Part shown: piece after piece, positions 27,201 through 34,492 of the stretch
How positions within the stretch are numbered: the stretch's first letter is position 1
Layout: every line of letters starts with the position of its first letter
IMG/VR virus record: IMGVR_UViG_3300027747_000545
Coordinates: 1-34,492 of that record
Length of the DNA: 34,492 nucleotides
Source of the DNA: a virus
Direction: 5' to 3' (one strand)
Notes under the pieces: model-generated
The model's input: only the letters and a program-made list of their open reading frames with translations
Database searches by the model: none
Told to the model about the DNA's origin: nothing
Position numbers and translations under genes: made by a program

Positions 27201-28954
27201 GAAAGGCTGTCGAGGACGCGTTCTCTCAGGTCAGGGGCGTCATGCGAGGCAAAGACCTCGGAAGCGACCTGACCGTCGACCGATTCTTTCCGCAGTCTGA
27301 CGAAATCAAGGAGCAGGCAACCGTCTTCGCAAAGTCATACGAGGACTCCCTGATTGCGATCGAGCAAACCCTCCAGAGCGGAGGATACGGCAAGGGTCAG
27401 GCAGCGATGCGTGCCGCCGAGCAGGCGAGGGAACAGGCGAAGGCCAATTTCGACCGAAACATGGGGAAGGTCGAGGCCGACGTCTCGTTCGCCACAGAGA
27501 TCAGGAAGGCACTCGAAGACGCGTTCCTGACTCCGGTTGAAAAGTACCAGAAAAAACTCAGGGAGATTCAGAACAACAAGTCGCTATCCGCTGCCGAGAA
27601 GTCACTCGCCACCGTTTCCGAGCAGAAGCAGATGGTCGAGAGTACGTTCGGAAAGACGGCAGGCCAGTCGTACAGGGAGAAGGTCGGTTTCTTGAACGAG
27701 GCAAGCAGAAGGGACGCCTACGGGAGGACGGCTTTCGAGGTCTCTGCCGGATCAAAGGAGGCGGGGAGAGCCAGAGAGGAATCAGAGAGGAATAAGTTAG
27801 CAATCGAGCGTCGAAAGGCCGCTGGACTAGATGCAACAGCCTCGCAGCAGTTGCAGTCGGGAGCCGCCGACATAGCGGACATTTTCGACGTCACTGGGCT
27901 GTCGATGGACGAGATTCGAGCCAAACTCAGCCCGAAGGAATTTGCAGAGTTTCAGGAGGCGATGAAAAAGAACGCTCAAGCCGCAAAGGAAAGCGTTGGC
28001 GTGCAGGTTCCCGCAGTCACAAGACTCGCCGAGTCGCAGGCCAGACTTGCTGCTGCCGTCGCCGAAGGCGTCGTCACTGAAGAGGAAGCCTCCGTCGCAC
28101 GGAGCAAACTCAACGACGAATTCATGGCCGCGATCGGTGTTACAAAAACTCCGTTCGAGTCATTCGCTGATTCGATCGAGAACATCGCCGCTCAGTTCGA
28201 CATGGCGGGCAAGCCTCTTTCTGAAGTCAGGGCGGGACTCGCTGGAAACGCTCAGCAGTTGGCACTCTTCGAGCGGTCCGTAAAGGAGGCCCGCGACAGG
28301 ATGCTGGCTGACCTCGGCATCGAGAAGACTCCGCAGCAAGTCTTCGATGAGCAGATGAAGAAGATCGACGAGGCTGAAAACTCGACTGACCCTGAAAAAC
28401 GGATCACGCGGGAGCAGGCCACCGAGGCGAGACTCGCCGCCACTCGAAAACGTGACGAGGCTCTGGGCGGAGAGAGCGCGAACGACTTCGGAAGCCGGAT
28501 CGCACAGCAGAGGAGGAAGATAGAAGAGGCTTACGGGAAGAACGGCGAGCGAGACCCGGAGAAGTTCAATAACGCGATGCGGAAGCTGAACGAGACGATC
28601 CCCGGTGCAGAGCCAGACAGTCCTGTCAGAAAGTTTCAAGAAGACCTTGAAAAGCTCAAGTATTCGTTCAAAGAAGGCTCGCCTGAGTTCAACCAGAGGA
28701 AGCTCATGCTTCAAGCCCAGCTTCAGCAAGACCTTGAGCCCGCTCTCGATAATCTCAAGCCCGACAGGCGTGCAATCGACGGGGCGGACGTAAGAAGCAA
28801 GGCGGGGACTGACACGTTCTTCCGCATTCTCAGGGGCAACGACAATCCGTCCCTCAAGGCGCAGCTCGACGTCGCAAGAAACACTCGCGATCTTCTTGAG
28901 GTGACGAAAAACAAGGACGCTCGACCAGTCCTTCTCCAACTCCCGGCGAGGTGA
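24275..28954 (+). CDS. Tape measure protein
   Basis: 1559 aa from ATG 24275. The N-terminus (GSITVAFTADIGKLETGVES, then SLSKSVEDVSKRLSE) is typical of tape measure proteins. Ala/Gly-rich helices fill residues 100-330, and a conserved region with TVEEMLILQYAARAASV and AAIAFDLFGRQAANVLPALK follows. A cluster of hydrophobic segments spans about 600-770 (FFVVIALGGVFVALGTAF, FLLAGYGFISGFVGPFVS, GLTLIAAGIVAVI), probably for membrane passage on DNA ejection. Long charged coiled coils fill the C-terminal half. The protein sets tail length and is ejected ahead of DNA. No peptidase or lysozyme motif was seen. Confidence 0.9.
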   Translation: MATIGSITVAFTADIGKLETGVESAIKAIESLSKSVEDVSKRLSETSKVSVEIKAKADTSEVSRASKEVEELESEIESKSPTVKVRVSGSLGSEFLSSTSAQIKEYGQSLKELGVSTGTALKSAASAATAIGGVLDGTNASVSGVITAVGRVEKSFGEWKGVLAGAAVATGIFVRYSGGLRTALRAATGDVKSTARIISSLGATAAASVVGIAAFASVIAVAKVASRGLSEEAKQNVARWSGIAAAAASGTAAIYAAGGAFAALRDSFRTSATSAEFVSNALRNASSSVASFAAEASRYVNGLVNVMTLARVASGEFRNTLAAMGSEAEGVRNLADRFGATVEEMLILQYAARAASVGMSQLARAQQQFYKNVGKVRIGQLGTQEAQEAKFAFDRLGISIDDLRNKTPQQVFRLVGQRLVDVKDAADRAAIAFDLFGRQAANVLPALKGLKEAEEDARRLGTTLSGANFSMFENVDTAFDRASEATSNFNEAMMISFAPLQAAAANAYAEIAGGLASAFVTLRVVAAAATAPFAVFIEVFARLLNIAFRLVGAVATVGAAFTDAAALGPAWVEVGVVLKGLLTYLESMVDVVADVASAFYRELNPALDQTATAAERLIYILQTFFVVIALGGVFVALGTAFNVSFWGVVTAAYTALTGFNWAAAFSGLITAMRFLLISSVETAQGMVGAFLLAGYGFISGFVGPFVSSVIAVITGNAAMATSSIATGITMAASLAIGTAGLTLIAAGIVAVIQNFDNLLAYFSDFGSNLAKLFTLEGLADAGRAVAEALLVAFVTVVESIQGFFGRLIRNIIISVRGIKLPEKGDASQSTAAEIIGRRQARQRADFEARMAAASVVGAPTDDIKMPVEDATRFTRAIDESRESMVAMSLNAAKFGETGRKAFLAAKADLQKLQQQVDDNTIEVKYVTDPDGTKRKETGLEAYVRRVEEIQGRLQENLKLADVISPEQFQQSAEGMRKAVEDAFSQVRGVMRGKDLGSDLTVDRFFPQSDEIKEQATVFAKSYEDSLIAIEQTLQSGGYGKGQAAMRAAEQAREQAKANFDRNMGKVEADVSFATEIRKALEDAFLTPVEKYQKKLREIQNNKSLSAAEKSLATVSEQKQMVESTFGKTAGQSYREKVGFLNEASRRDAYGRTAFEVSAGSKEAGRAREESERNKLAIERRKAAGLDATASQQLQSGAADIADIFDVTGLSMDEIRAKLSPKEFAEFQEAMKKNAQAAKESVGVQVPAVTRLAESQARLAAAVAEGVVTEEEASVARSKLNDEFMAAIGVTKTPFESFADSIENIAAQFDMAGKPLSEVRAGLAGNAQQLALFERSVKEARDRMLADLGIEKTPQQVFDEQMKKIDEAENSTDPEKRITREQATEARLAATRKRDEALGGESANDFGSRIAQQRRKIEEAYGKNGERDPEKFNNAMRKLNETIPGAEPDSPVRKFQEDLEKLKYSFKEGSPEFNQRKLMLQAQLQQDLEPALDNLKPDRRAIDGADVRSKAGTDTFFRILRGNDNPSLKAQLDVARNTRDLLEVTKNKDARPVLLQLPAR

Positions 28955-29814
28955 TGATGGCAGTTGTGGGTTCAAAAGAAATGTATCGCGGTCGCAGTCG
29001 CCAGACGCAGTATGGCGACGTGCCTGTTTATGTTCGGATTTTTCTTGTGACGGTCAACGACGCCAACACGGACCTTCAGGAGATAGCAGAAAATCCGGGG
29101 GTGGCATGGCTCGATCCACACCCGGAGAACGAAAACGCCATTCTTGTTGAGTCGAGCATTCAGCAGGACGGCGACTCGCCGTTTCACTACAAGGTCACGC
29201 TGACCTACAAGTCTGGCGAAGACTTGCTCCAAAATCCAACGGACAGACCGCCGCAGTTTTCATTCAGCGGTAGCCTTGCTTCTGCTCCGTGCTTCTGGCA
29301 TTACCCAAACGTAAACAGTAACGTCACCAAGCAAATTATCGTCAACACCGCAGGTGACGCAATCGGTGGACTGGATCGCGATGAGGGCGAGTTCTCTGTC
29401 ACGATAACCATGAACGTCGATCCGCCGTTTGATTACCAGAAGGCTCAGAGATATGTCGGTGCAATTAATTCTGACGAGTGGAGCGGCGGTGTTGCTGGAA
29501 CGTGGAAGTGTCAGTCGATTAGCGGCAATCGCAAAATCGAAGAGGTTGCTGGTGAAAAGTACGTGTACTGGGAGGTCAACTCAACTCTTGCCTATCGCTC
29601 CACTGGATGGGATTTGCTCACTTGGGACGCTGGCTTCAATGAGGTCATCAACGGAGAAAGGATTCCGATCAAGGCGGGCAACGAGAGAGTCTCCGAGCCT
29701 GCCGCTCTCACTAATGGAAGAAAGAAAACTCCGGGCCAACCACCCGATATGCTCAGGTTCAGGATTTATCCAGCCTACGAATTTAGGAACTCATTTCCGC
29801 AGTTACCAACATGA
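28954..29814 (+). CDS. Tail-tip region protein (unrecognised)
   Basis: 286 aa from ATG 28954 (GTG 28951 and ATG 28957 are also possible), overlapping the tape measure stop. A beta-rich soluble protein: VPVYVRIFLVTVNDANTDLQ, HYKVTLTYKSGEDLL, FSVTITMNVDPPF, YVYWEVNSTLAYRSTGWDLL. It lies where distal tail or baseplate hub proteins normally sit, directly after the tape measure, but no family signature is recognisable. Confidence 0.6.
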   Translation: MMAVVGSKEMYRGRSRQTQYGDVPVYVRIFLVTVNDANTDLQEIAENPGVAWLDPHPENENAILVESSIQQDGDSPFHYKVTLTYKSGEDLLQNPTDRPPQFSFSGSLASAPCFWHYPNVNSNVTKQIIVNTAGDAIGGLDRDEGEFSVTITMNVDPPFDYQKAQRYVGAINSDEWSGGVAGTWKCQSISGNRKIEEVAGEKYVYWEVNSTLAYRSTGWDLLTWDAGFNEVINGERIPIKAGNERVSEPAALTNGRKKTPGQPPDMLRFRIYPAYEFRNSFPQLPT

Positions 29815-30332
29815 GCTACGGACCTTCTCGCCAAAGTCGCGGTGCGGGGAACTACGGTGAAAAACTAGTTGGTTTCAAGCACGCAGACGCAGAGAGGATC
29901 GGAAAAGTTGTCGTTGACGCAGAGCGAACCCGAAGACCGAGAAAGCCGAGCTTCTTGCCACGTTTTCCGGGCGGCGGCGGCGTCGCCTCCACAATCCGAC
30001 TCGCGCAGACATCCGGAGAATGGCCCAACGAGCCTCCGCTGAACGTGAAGGCAGTTCAGCTTTTCAGACAGCCAGACAACCCATCCGGGCCTGCCGACTG
30101 GATTCCGGAGACTGACGAATTTGGCGACCCCGTGATCGCGGTGACGATCAACTGGTTCTCGCACGTGCCTGTCGGCCAAGGCGACGTGATCAAGTGGTGC
30201 GCCATCGTTCCGATCAGTGATTTGGAGGGTTCTTATGATACTGGGCAAGTCATCTCAAGCCCAGACGGCCCAGATCAACCGATCATGAAGGCATACGGAA
30301 AACTCTGGCTTCTGCTGGCTGTGGAGTGCTGA
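29811..30332 (+). CDS. Hypothetical tail protein, 173 aa
   Basis: ATG 29811 overlaps the preceding stop (ATGA). A basic N-terminal region (RIGKVVVDAERTRRPRKP), a Pro/Gly-rich turn (RFPGGGGVAS) and a beta-rich C-terminus with WFSHVPVGQGDVIKWCAIVP and KAYGKLWLLLAVEC. Unrecognised. Its place in the tail module suggests a minor tail component. Confidence 0.55.
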   Translation: MSYGPSRQSRGAGNYGEKLVGFKHADAERIGKVVVDAERTRRPRKPSFLPRFPGGGGVASTIRLAQTSGEWPNEPPLNVKAVQLFRQPDNPSGPADWIPETDEFGDPVIAVTINWFSHVPVGQGDVIKWCAIVPISDLEGSYDTGQVISSPDGPDQPIMKAYGKLWLLLAVEC

Positions 30333-30335
30333 TCC

Positions 30336-33300
30336 ATGAGTGGCTTTCTCGTCAGCACACGGTCTGATTGTTGCTGCCCAGAGATGCGGTGCTGCACCCC
30401 GGAGACGGTGACGGCGACCATCAGTGGCATGAGCGGAGTCACAGTCATCCAAAACGGTCACTGGGGGGGCTGGGACGTCGCAAGCAGATGCCCGGAACTG
30501 GTGCCTGAAGTTGACGAATGTAGTTTCCGATGCGGCGGCAACGGACCAATGGGAGGATTTGTACACTCCCTGCACGATGCAATTGGACTCGAAGGCAACG
30601 CCACCGGCCGGGTCGGCGGAATGGGGTTCCTTTCCGACGATGGAGTTGGTTTCTGCTACGACGCCGACGGAAAAAACTGGTGGCCTCCAACTCAGTTCCC
30701 GCCCCGAATGGCAATACTCAGGGAGCCGGGGGATTGCACTCCGGGGCCGGGTATGTACCCGGAAGACCCGCCGATAACGTGCGAGACTCTGTTTCAGTAT
30801 GCTGGCGAGTTCGTCGCCAACGGCTACCCGTGGACAGACCTATACATTGTTCGGTGGGAGTTTTTGCGAACAGAACTCTGCAATTCTCTGCTTGGCGGAA
30901 ACCCGCTGTTCTGCTCGCGGCCACTATCGTCAGACGATATGCACGCCGGGCCGTGCAGCAGCGGCATACAGAAGAGGATGATGAACGAGAACGACCTGAA
31001 CGGAATGTATGTCTGTCACAGGCCGGAAAACTACCAGCGGCCCGAAGTAAAGTGCCGGATCATCCGACAGAATCCTCTGGCCGCTGACTCTCCATACAAC
31101 GGAGCGACAGAGGCTCGTCTTCTGTATGACGTCAGCCCTAGGCGAGTCTGGAACTATCGCTACGATACTGTTCCGCCGCCCAATGATTGCTGGGACGTTC
31201 TATTCCCGCCATCCGGGGACGACTACTGCATTGACTACCGCTGCGGCAAGCGAAACCCGTGGTACTCAGCCAGCGGAATGACATACTGCCAGAGGGGCAA
31301 ATGCACAACGACAAACCAAGGCGTTGTAAAGCCGCATCTATACCCATACCACCAGAGTGGGAATCAGTCAGCAGAACTTTATCTGCGACTGATACCTAAA
31401 TCCTATCAGCAAGACATTGATGGACGGTTCCCTCTCTACTGGCGCGTTGGTGCGGTTGACGTCCTTGACGGCGGACTGGGCTATTCAGTCGGTCAGTTTT
31501 TTGAGGTGCGCTACGAGTTCCCGCCTCGGCGTCGTTTGTTAGGCGGAGAGGACTACGAACTATTCCCGATTATAGACTCAACGTGTGCTATACCATACTA
31601 TCCAACTTGGACGGACAAGTACGGTTATGGAGGCGAACGGCTCGATGCGTATGGTGGATGGCGGCTTTTTCAGAGACTCCGCGTCAGCGAAGTCGATGCA
31701 AATGGAGCCATCAAGTCGATTGAGGTTGTCCCCATATACAAGTATGCAGAGTACGCTGATCCGCCGTTGTGTACGCTGGCTCTCACTGGCGACGCAAAGA
31801 CAAAGTTTTACACGGGCTACGGCCGCGTGATCTGTCACCCGACTTCAGTGCATTTCCCCGGTGTTGGATACACCGTCGGCGACCAGATAGAGTTCTTCTG
31901 CGACGACCCACCGTGCGAGGTTCTGACCCCGGCGATAGCCGAGGTCGTGGACGTCGATGACGAAGGCGGCATCCTCGATTGGCGAGTTCGCGGCACGGAT
32001 TTTACGTTCTACGTTACCGAGAACACTTGCAGGGAGACAAACGCCGACAGCCAGTGTATTGCGTTATGCAACACCGAAGGAGAGCAAGATCAGCGAGGGA
32101 GTTACAGATGGAAAACGAAGTACCTCTGCGATCTAACGTGGGTCGGCGTCGGGGTTCCCGTGAGGGCAGCATCGACAACCGGCGCAATACAGAATGGATT
32201 TTGCGGCGACTCTTATTTTCAAAACGCAGAAAACATCAGCGGCTACACCAACATCACGATCAGAATCTCGCGACGAAACTGTGAGACTTCTATCGAGACG
32301 TTCGTTTTTCCTTGGCCTTTCGACGCTTACGCCGGGTCTTCTGGTGGTGCGGAGAGGGCGATGTATCTGCTCCCTTCGTTCCCGCGTTGTGCTGGCGGTG
32401 GCGCGATCATACGGCCAGAGTTCGGTCCGTGGGCAGGAAACGAAAGCGATTTTGGAAGCTACCTCGCCGGAGCGCAGGTGATCACTGGGGGCGGCGGCTA
32501 CTGCTACCGAGACAAGCGTCACGTTGCACCGACGCTTCCGACCGTGATACCGACAATTGGAGGAGGTTTCGGTGCCACCATTTCTGCCTTCTCGTTTTCG
32601 GCGGTCAATAACTTCCCCAATCCAGCCATAACCTACCCCGGAACGCAGCCTGCATCGAACAGGTTCTCGTATTTCCCAGTCACGGCGGCGACGGTCGGAA
32701 GCTCTGGGTTGGGCTACGCCGTTGGTCAGGAGTTCGACGTTGCGCCATCTGGCGGCAAAGAGGTCACTGATATGTGGCGATTGACCGGCGGCGACTCGCC
32801 GGAAGAATGCCCCAGCGGCGCGTGGTATGGCGGCGAGCGAGCGACCGTGAACGCGGACGGGTATCTGTCGGTGCTGTTCGATTACGAGGTCGGCCAGTAC
32901 CTAGAACCAGTAAGCACGAAGCCGTCCAAGTGCCGACTTCGAGTCTCGTCTGTCAACGCCAGCGGAGGGATCACTGGCCTGCAAGTCATCAACGGCGGAA
33001 TGATGTTCCGCACGGAATGGACGACAGGGAAGCTGAGTCCGTTAGTGGCGGTGAACGTCAACTCGACTCTCGGCTATGGTGCCTACATCTCGTCGTCTTT
33101 CAATCAAGACTACTCGTCAGAAAACTTCGGCAAGCTCGTGGGCGTGTCCGTTGTCGCGGCCCCCGCTGGGGTTGCTGACCCACGACACCCCAACCAGTCC
33201 ATGCCGACAGGAGGGAGAGACTACGCCGACCGGAAGGCCGGGTACTTCTGGATGCTGAACGACACCGACGTCGGCGGTCCGGTTTGCCAGCCGTGGAGAC

Positions 33301-33764
33301 TGCTGGCGCATTTCGGCTGGCACTCGCGGCCGTTTTCTGGCGACATCGGCCCAGAGCCGACGGTTCCGCACAATCCGTTTCACGCCGAATACTCGACTCA
33401 CAATCTCGTGAAGGGATCGAGTCCGCAGTTCGTCCCACGAAGCACCGTCTGCGCTTTCTCCGACTGCTACCACGACCTACTGACGCGGACTTACCCGCTA
33501 ATCAAGGCGTGGGGCGGCGGCTGCGGACCGGGCAAGTTTGGGCCTCCGTTCTGGGATTGGGGCGCACCGACGACTTCGTATGCGATGTATCTGAGAAAGG
33601 GAAAAACTGTCGCCGTCTGCAATCAGTACACCGATACTGACACTGGACGTGGCGAAGATTACTTCGTCTACGAGTACGGGCCGACGCTGACTCTTGGCTA
33701 CACGCCGTCCGATCCATGCCCAGACTATTACGACGGTTCCACGTCTGACAGGAGAGAAGAATGA
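30336..33764 (+). CDS. Large cysteine-rich tail protein with GY repeats (receptor-binding candidate)
   Basis: 1142 aa from ATG 30336. It is extremely Cys-rich at the start (CCCPEMRCC) and keeps many cysteines throughout, e.g. CIDYRCGKRNPW and CQRGKCTTT. At least three units of the form G-x-GY-x-VG are visible: GGLGYSVGQFFEV (about res 379), PGVGYTVGDQIEFF (about 508), SGLGYAVGQEFDV (about 790). Each is followed by a strand pair of type VSxVxxxGxI, as in repeat-containing phage fibre proteins. Aromatic and Gly/Pro-rich loops dominate and no enzymatic motif is seen. It is the largest gene after the tape measure and probably a tail tip or fibre protein contacting the host. Confidence 0.65.
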   Translation: MSGFLVSTRSDCCCPEMRCCTPETVTATISGMSGVTVIQNGHWGGWDVASRCPELVPEVDECSFRCGGNGPMGGFVHSLHDAIGLEGNATGRVGGMGFLSDDGVGFCYDADGKNWWPPTQFPPRMAILREPGDCTPGPGMYPEDPPITCETLFQYAGEFVANGYPWTDLYIVRWEFLRTELCNSLLGGNPLFCSRPLSSDDMHAGPCSSGIQKRMMNENDLNGMYVCHRPENYQRPEVKCRIIRQNPLAADSPYNGATEARLLYDVSPRRVWNYRYDTVPPPNDCWDVLFPPSGDDYCIDYRCGKRNPWYSASGMTYCQRGKCTTTNQGVVKPHLYPYHQSGNQSAELYLRLIPKSYQQDIDGRFPLYWRVGAVDVLDGGLGYSVGQFFEVRYEFPPRRRLLGGEDYELFPIIDSTCAIPYYPTWTDKYGYGGERLDAYGGWRLFQRLRVSEVDANGAIKSIEVVPIYKYAEYADPPLCTLALTGDAKTKFYTGYGRVICHPTSVHFPGVGYTVGDQIEFFCDDPPCEVLTPAIAEVVDVDDEGGILDWRVRGTDFTFYVTENTCRETNADSQCIALCNTEGEQDQRGSYRWKTKYLCDLTWVGVGVPVRAASTTGAIQNGFCGDSYFQNAENISGYTNITIRISRRNCETSIETFVFPWPFDAYAGSSGGAERAMYLLPSFPRCAGGGAIIRPEFGPWAGNESDFGSYLAGAQVITGGGGYCYRDKRHVAPTLPTVIPTIGGGFGATISAFSFSAVNNFPNPAITYPGTQPASNRFSYFPVTAATVGSSGLGYAVGQEFDVAPSGGKEVTDMWRLTGGDSPEECPSGAWYGGERATVNADGYLSVLFDYEVGQYLEPVSTKPSKCRLRVSSVNASGGITGLQVINGGMMFRTEWTTGKLSPLVAVNVNSTLGYGAYISSSFNQDYSSENFGKLVGVSVVAAPAGVADPRHPNQSMPTGGRDYADRKAGYFWMLNDTDVGGPVCQPWRLLAHFGWHSRPFSGDIGPEPTVPHNPFHAEYSTHNLVKGSSPQFVPRSTVCAFSDCYHDLLTRTYPLIKAWGGGCGPGKFGPPFWDWGAPTTSYAMYLRKGKTVAVCNQYTDTDTGRGEDYFVYEYGPTLTLGYTPSDPCPDYYDGSTSDRREE

Positions 33765-34246
33765 GCCTCCCAGTTGGAGTGTTCTGTGTGTGGATAGACA
33801 GCGGAGATCGCTGGGTGTGCAGCCAGTGCAGAGCAGCGGTCATGAAATCAGCGAGCGTCACGGAACCGTTCTCTGGGTGCAAGGTCGGAATGCGAGACGC
33901 GGGCGTCACTGTGGGCGACATTACTTCGCCCAATCAGCGATCAATCCCCGACAACGGTCCGGGGACAGAACTCAAGATGCTCCTGAAGAACTGGCTGGGA
34001 ATCACGACAAGCAGCGGATGCTCGTGCAACTCGATGGCTGGGGAAATGAACGCAATGGGTTCCGACTGGTGCGAGAGTCCAGCCGGTCTCTCGAAGATCA
34101 AAAGAGTGATGAAAGCTGAACACGAGAAGCGAGTGAAGTCTGGATCAACAAGGCTCCCTTGGACGGACTTTGGCGCGGAACGGTTGATTCGTCTTGCGTG
34201 CTGGAGGGCTAGGAGAAAGGCATGGAAGACCACCACTTCCAAATAG
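33761..34246 (+). CDS. Cys-rich small protein (NGPGTELKxLL family)
   Basis: 161 aa from ATG 33761, overlapping the previous stop. Two parts: an N-terminal ribbon-like segment (VFCVWIDSGDRWVCSQC) and a domain with DNGPGTELKMLLKNWLGI, SGCSCNSMAGEMNAMGSDWC and a basic C-terminal helix. I recall the second part as a recurring domain in phage and planctomycete genomes; its function is unknown. The cysteines suggest zinc binding. Confidence 0.55.
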   Translation: MSLPVGVFCVWIDSGDRWVCSQCRAAVMKSASVTEPFSGCKVGMRDAGVTVGDITSPNQRSIPDNGPGTELKMLLKNWLGITTSSGCSCNSMAGEMNAMGSDWCESPAGLSKIKRVMKAEHEKRVKSGSTRLPWTDFGAERLIRLACWRARRKAWKTTTSK

Positions 34247-34492
34247 ACGGCCATAAATGGCTCTGGCGTTATTCGTCTCTCAAGGGGAAGGCAGACGGCT
34301 GGACGGAGTTCGACAAGAGAAAGGTGTTGATCCATTCGCAGCTAGAAGGTAGAAAGAGACTCGAAATCGAGCTACACGAAGGACTTCACGCCAGCCTTGG
34401 TCCCACGATCGCAGAGGAGTCGGTCACGCAGACGGCTCGCGATCTCGCCAAGATTCTCTGGTCTCTCGGCTACAGGATTCAGGAGGAATCTT
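34222..34492 (+). CDS. HExxH metallopeptidase-like protein (3' truncated by window edge)
   Basis: ATG 34222 follows AGGAGAAAGG and overlaps the previous gene by 25 nt. It is open to the right edge, with 90 residues visible. It has KWLWRYSSLKGKADGW, a strand KVLIHSQLEG and helix ELHEGLHASL with H52-E-x-x-H56, then EESVTQTARDLAKILWSLGYR. HExxH with a following Glu pair (E65-E66) fits small zinc peptidase-like phage proteins. The substrate is unknown, and it may be a structural relative rather than an active enzyme. Confidence 0.6.
   Translation, partial: MEDHHFQIDGHKWLWRYSSLKGKADGWTEFDKRKVLIHSQLEGRKRLEIELHEGLHASLGPTIAEESVTQTARDLAKILWSLGYRIQEES

Noticed and set aside
1-34492. tRNA genes, integrase, attachment sites, insertion sequences
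   Set aside because: Looked for but no convincing cloverleaf, recombinase signature, terminal repeat or transposase motif was found by eye. Absence is not proven.

Overview
The window is the structural half of a tailed double-stranded DNA phage or prophage, with a siphovirus-like head and tail gene order. Every gene I can support lies on the + strand. No integrase, lysis, replication, tRNA or CRISPR element is visible, so I cannot tell a free phage from a prophage. The host is not shown directly. The moderately GC-rich composition and the small conserved proteins at the right end (33761-34492) recall phage-type genes of Planctomycetes, but that is recollection and weak inference.

Layout. (1) 2-955: large terminase, cut by the left edge. 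(2) 952-17966: an unusual head-morphogenesis block in which the HK97-type portal and the HK97-type prohead protease carry very long C-terminal extensions, interleaved with three further proteins of 1657, 1801 and 305 aa. Together these act as carriers for domains typical of phage 'polyvalent proteins': a zeta/kinase-like P-loop module, an ADP-ribosyltransferase, a GNAT acetyltransferase, an ASCH domain, a zincin metalloprotease and several unnamed modules. A 17-19 residue two-cysteine motif, roughly R-[AG]-F-C-x-[TN]-G-x-G-x-G-x-x-N-[ST]-C, occurs 15 times across five proteins, nearly always between modules and preceded by a short helix. (3) 17781-17990: a small zinc-ribbon gene and a hairpin terminator close this block. 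(4) 18092-22802: major capsid protein, a beta-rich head protein, a GT-A glycosyltransferase-like protein behind strong RNA hairpins, a small protein, and the connector, head-closure, gp10-like and tail-completion genes. (5) 22824-28954: two paralogous tail-tube-like proteins, a tail assembly chaperone pair joined by a textbook -1 frameshift signal (A_AAA_AAC, 6-nt spacer, GC hairpin), and a 1559-aa tape measure protein. (6) 28954-34492: tail-tip proteins, a 1142-aa cysteine-rich tail protein, a cysteine-rich small protein and a partial HExxH protein running off the right edge.

How it fits together. The terminase-to-zinc-ribbon genes overlap by 4-17 nt (ATGA or TGATG junctions), so they look like one translationally coupled operon. 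The portal C-terminus and the prohead protease both normally sit inside the prohead. Fusing effector modules to them would place those modules in the capsid lumen, ready for protease release and delivery with the DNA. The repeated Cys motif at the module borders is the best candidate for something undescribed: a cleavage site, packaging tag or disulfide/metal clip that turns these proteins into a beads-on-a-string effector cargo. This functional reading is inference; the repeats, fusions and domain signatures are visible in the sequence.
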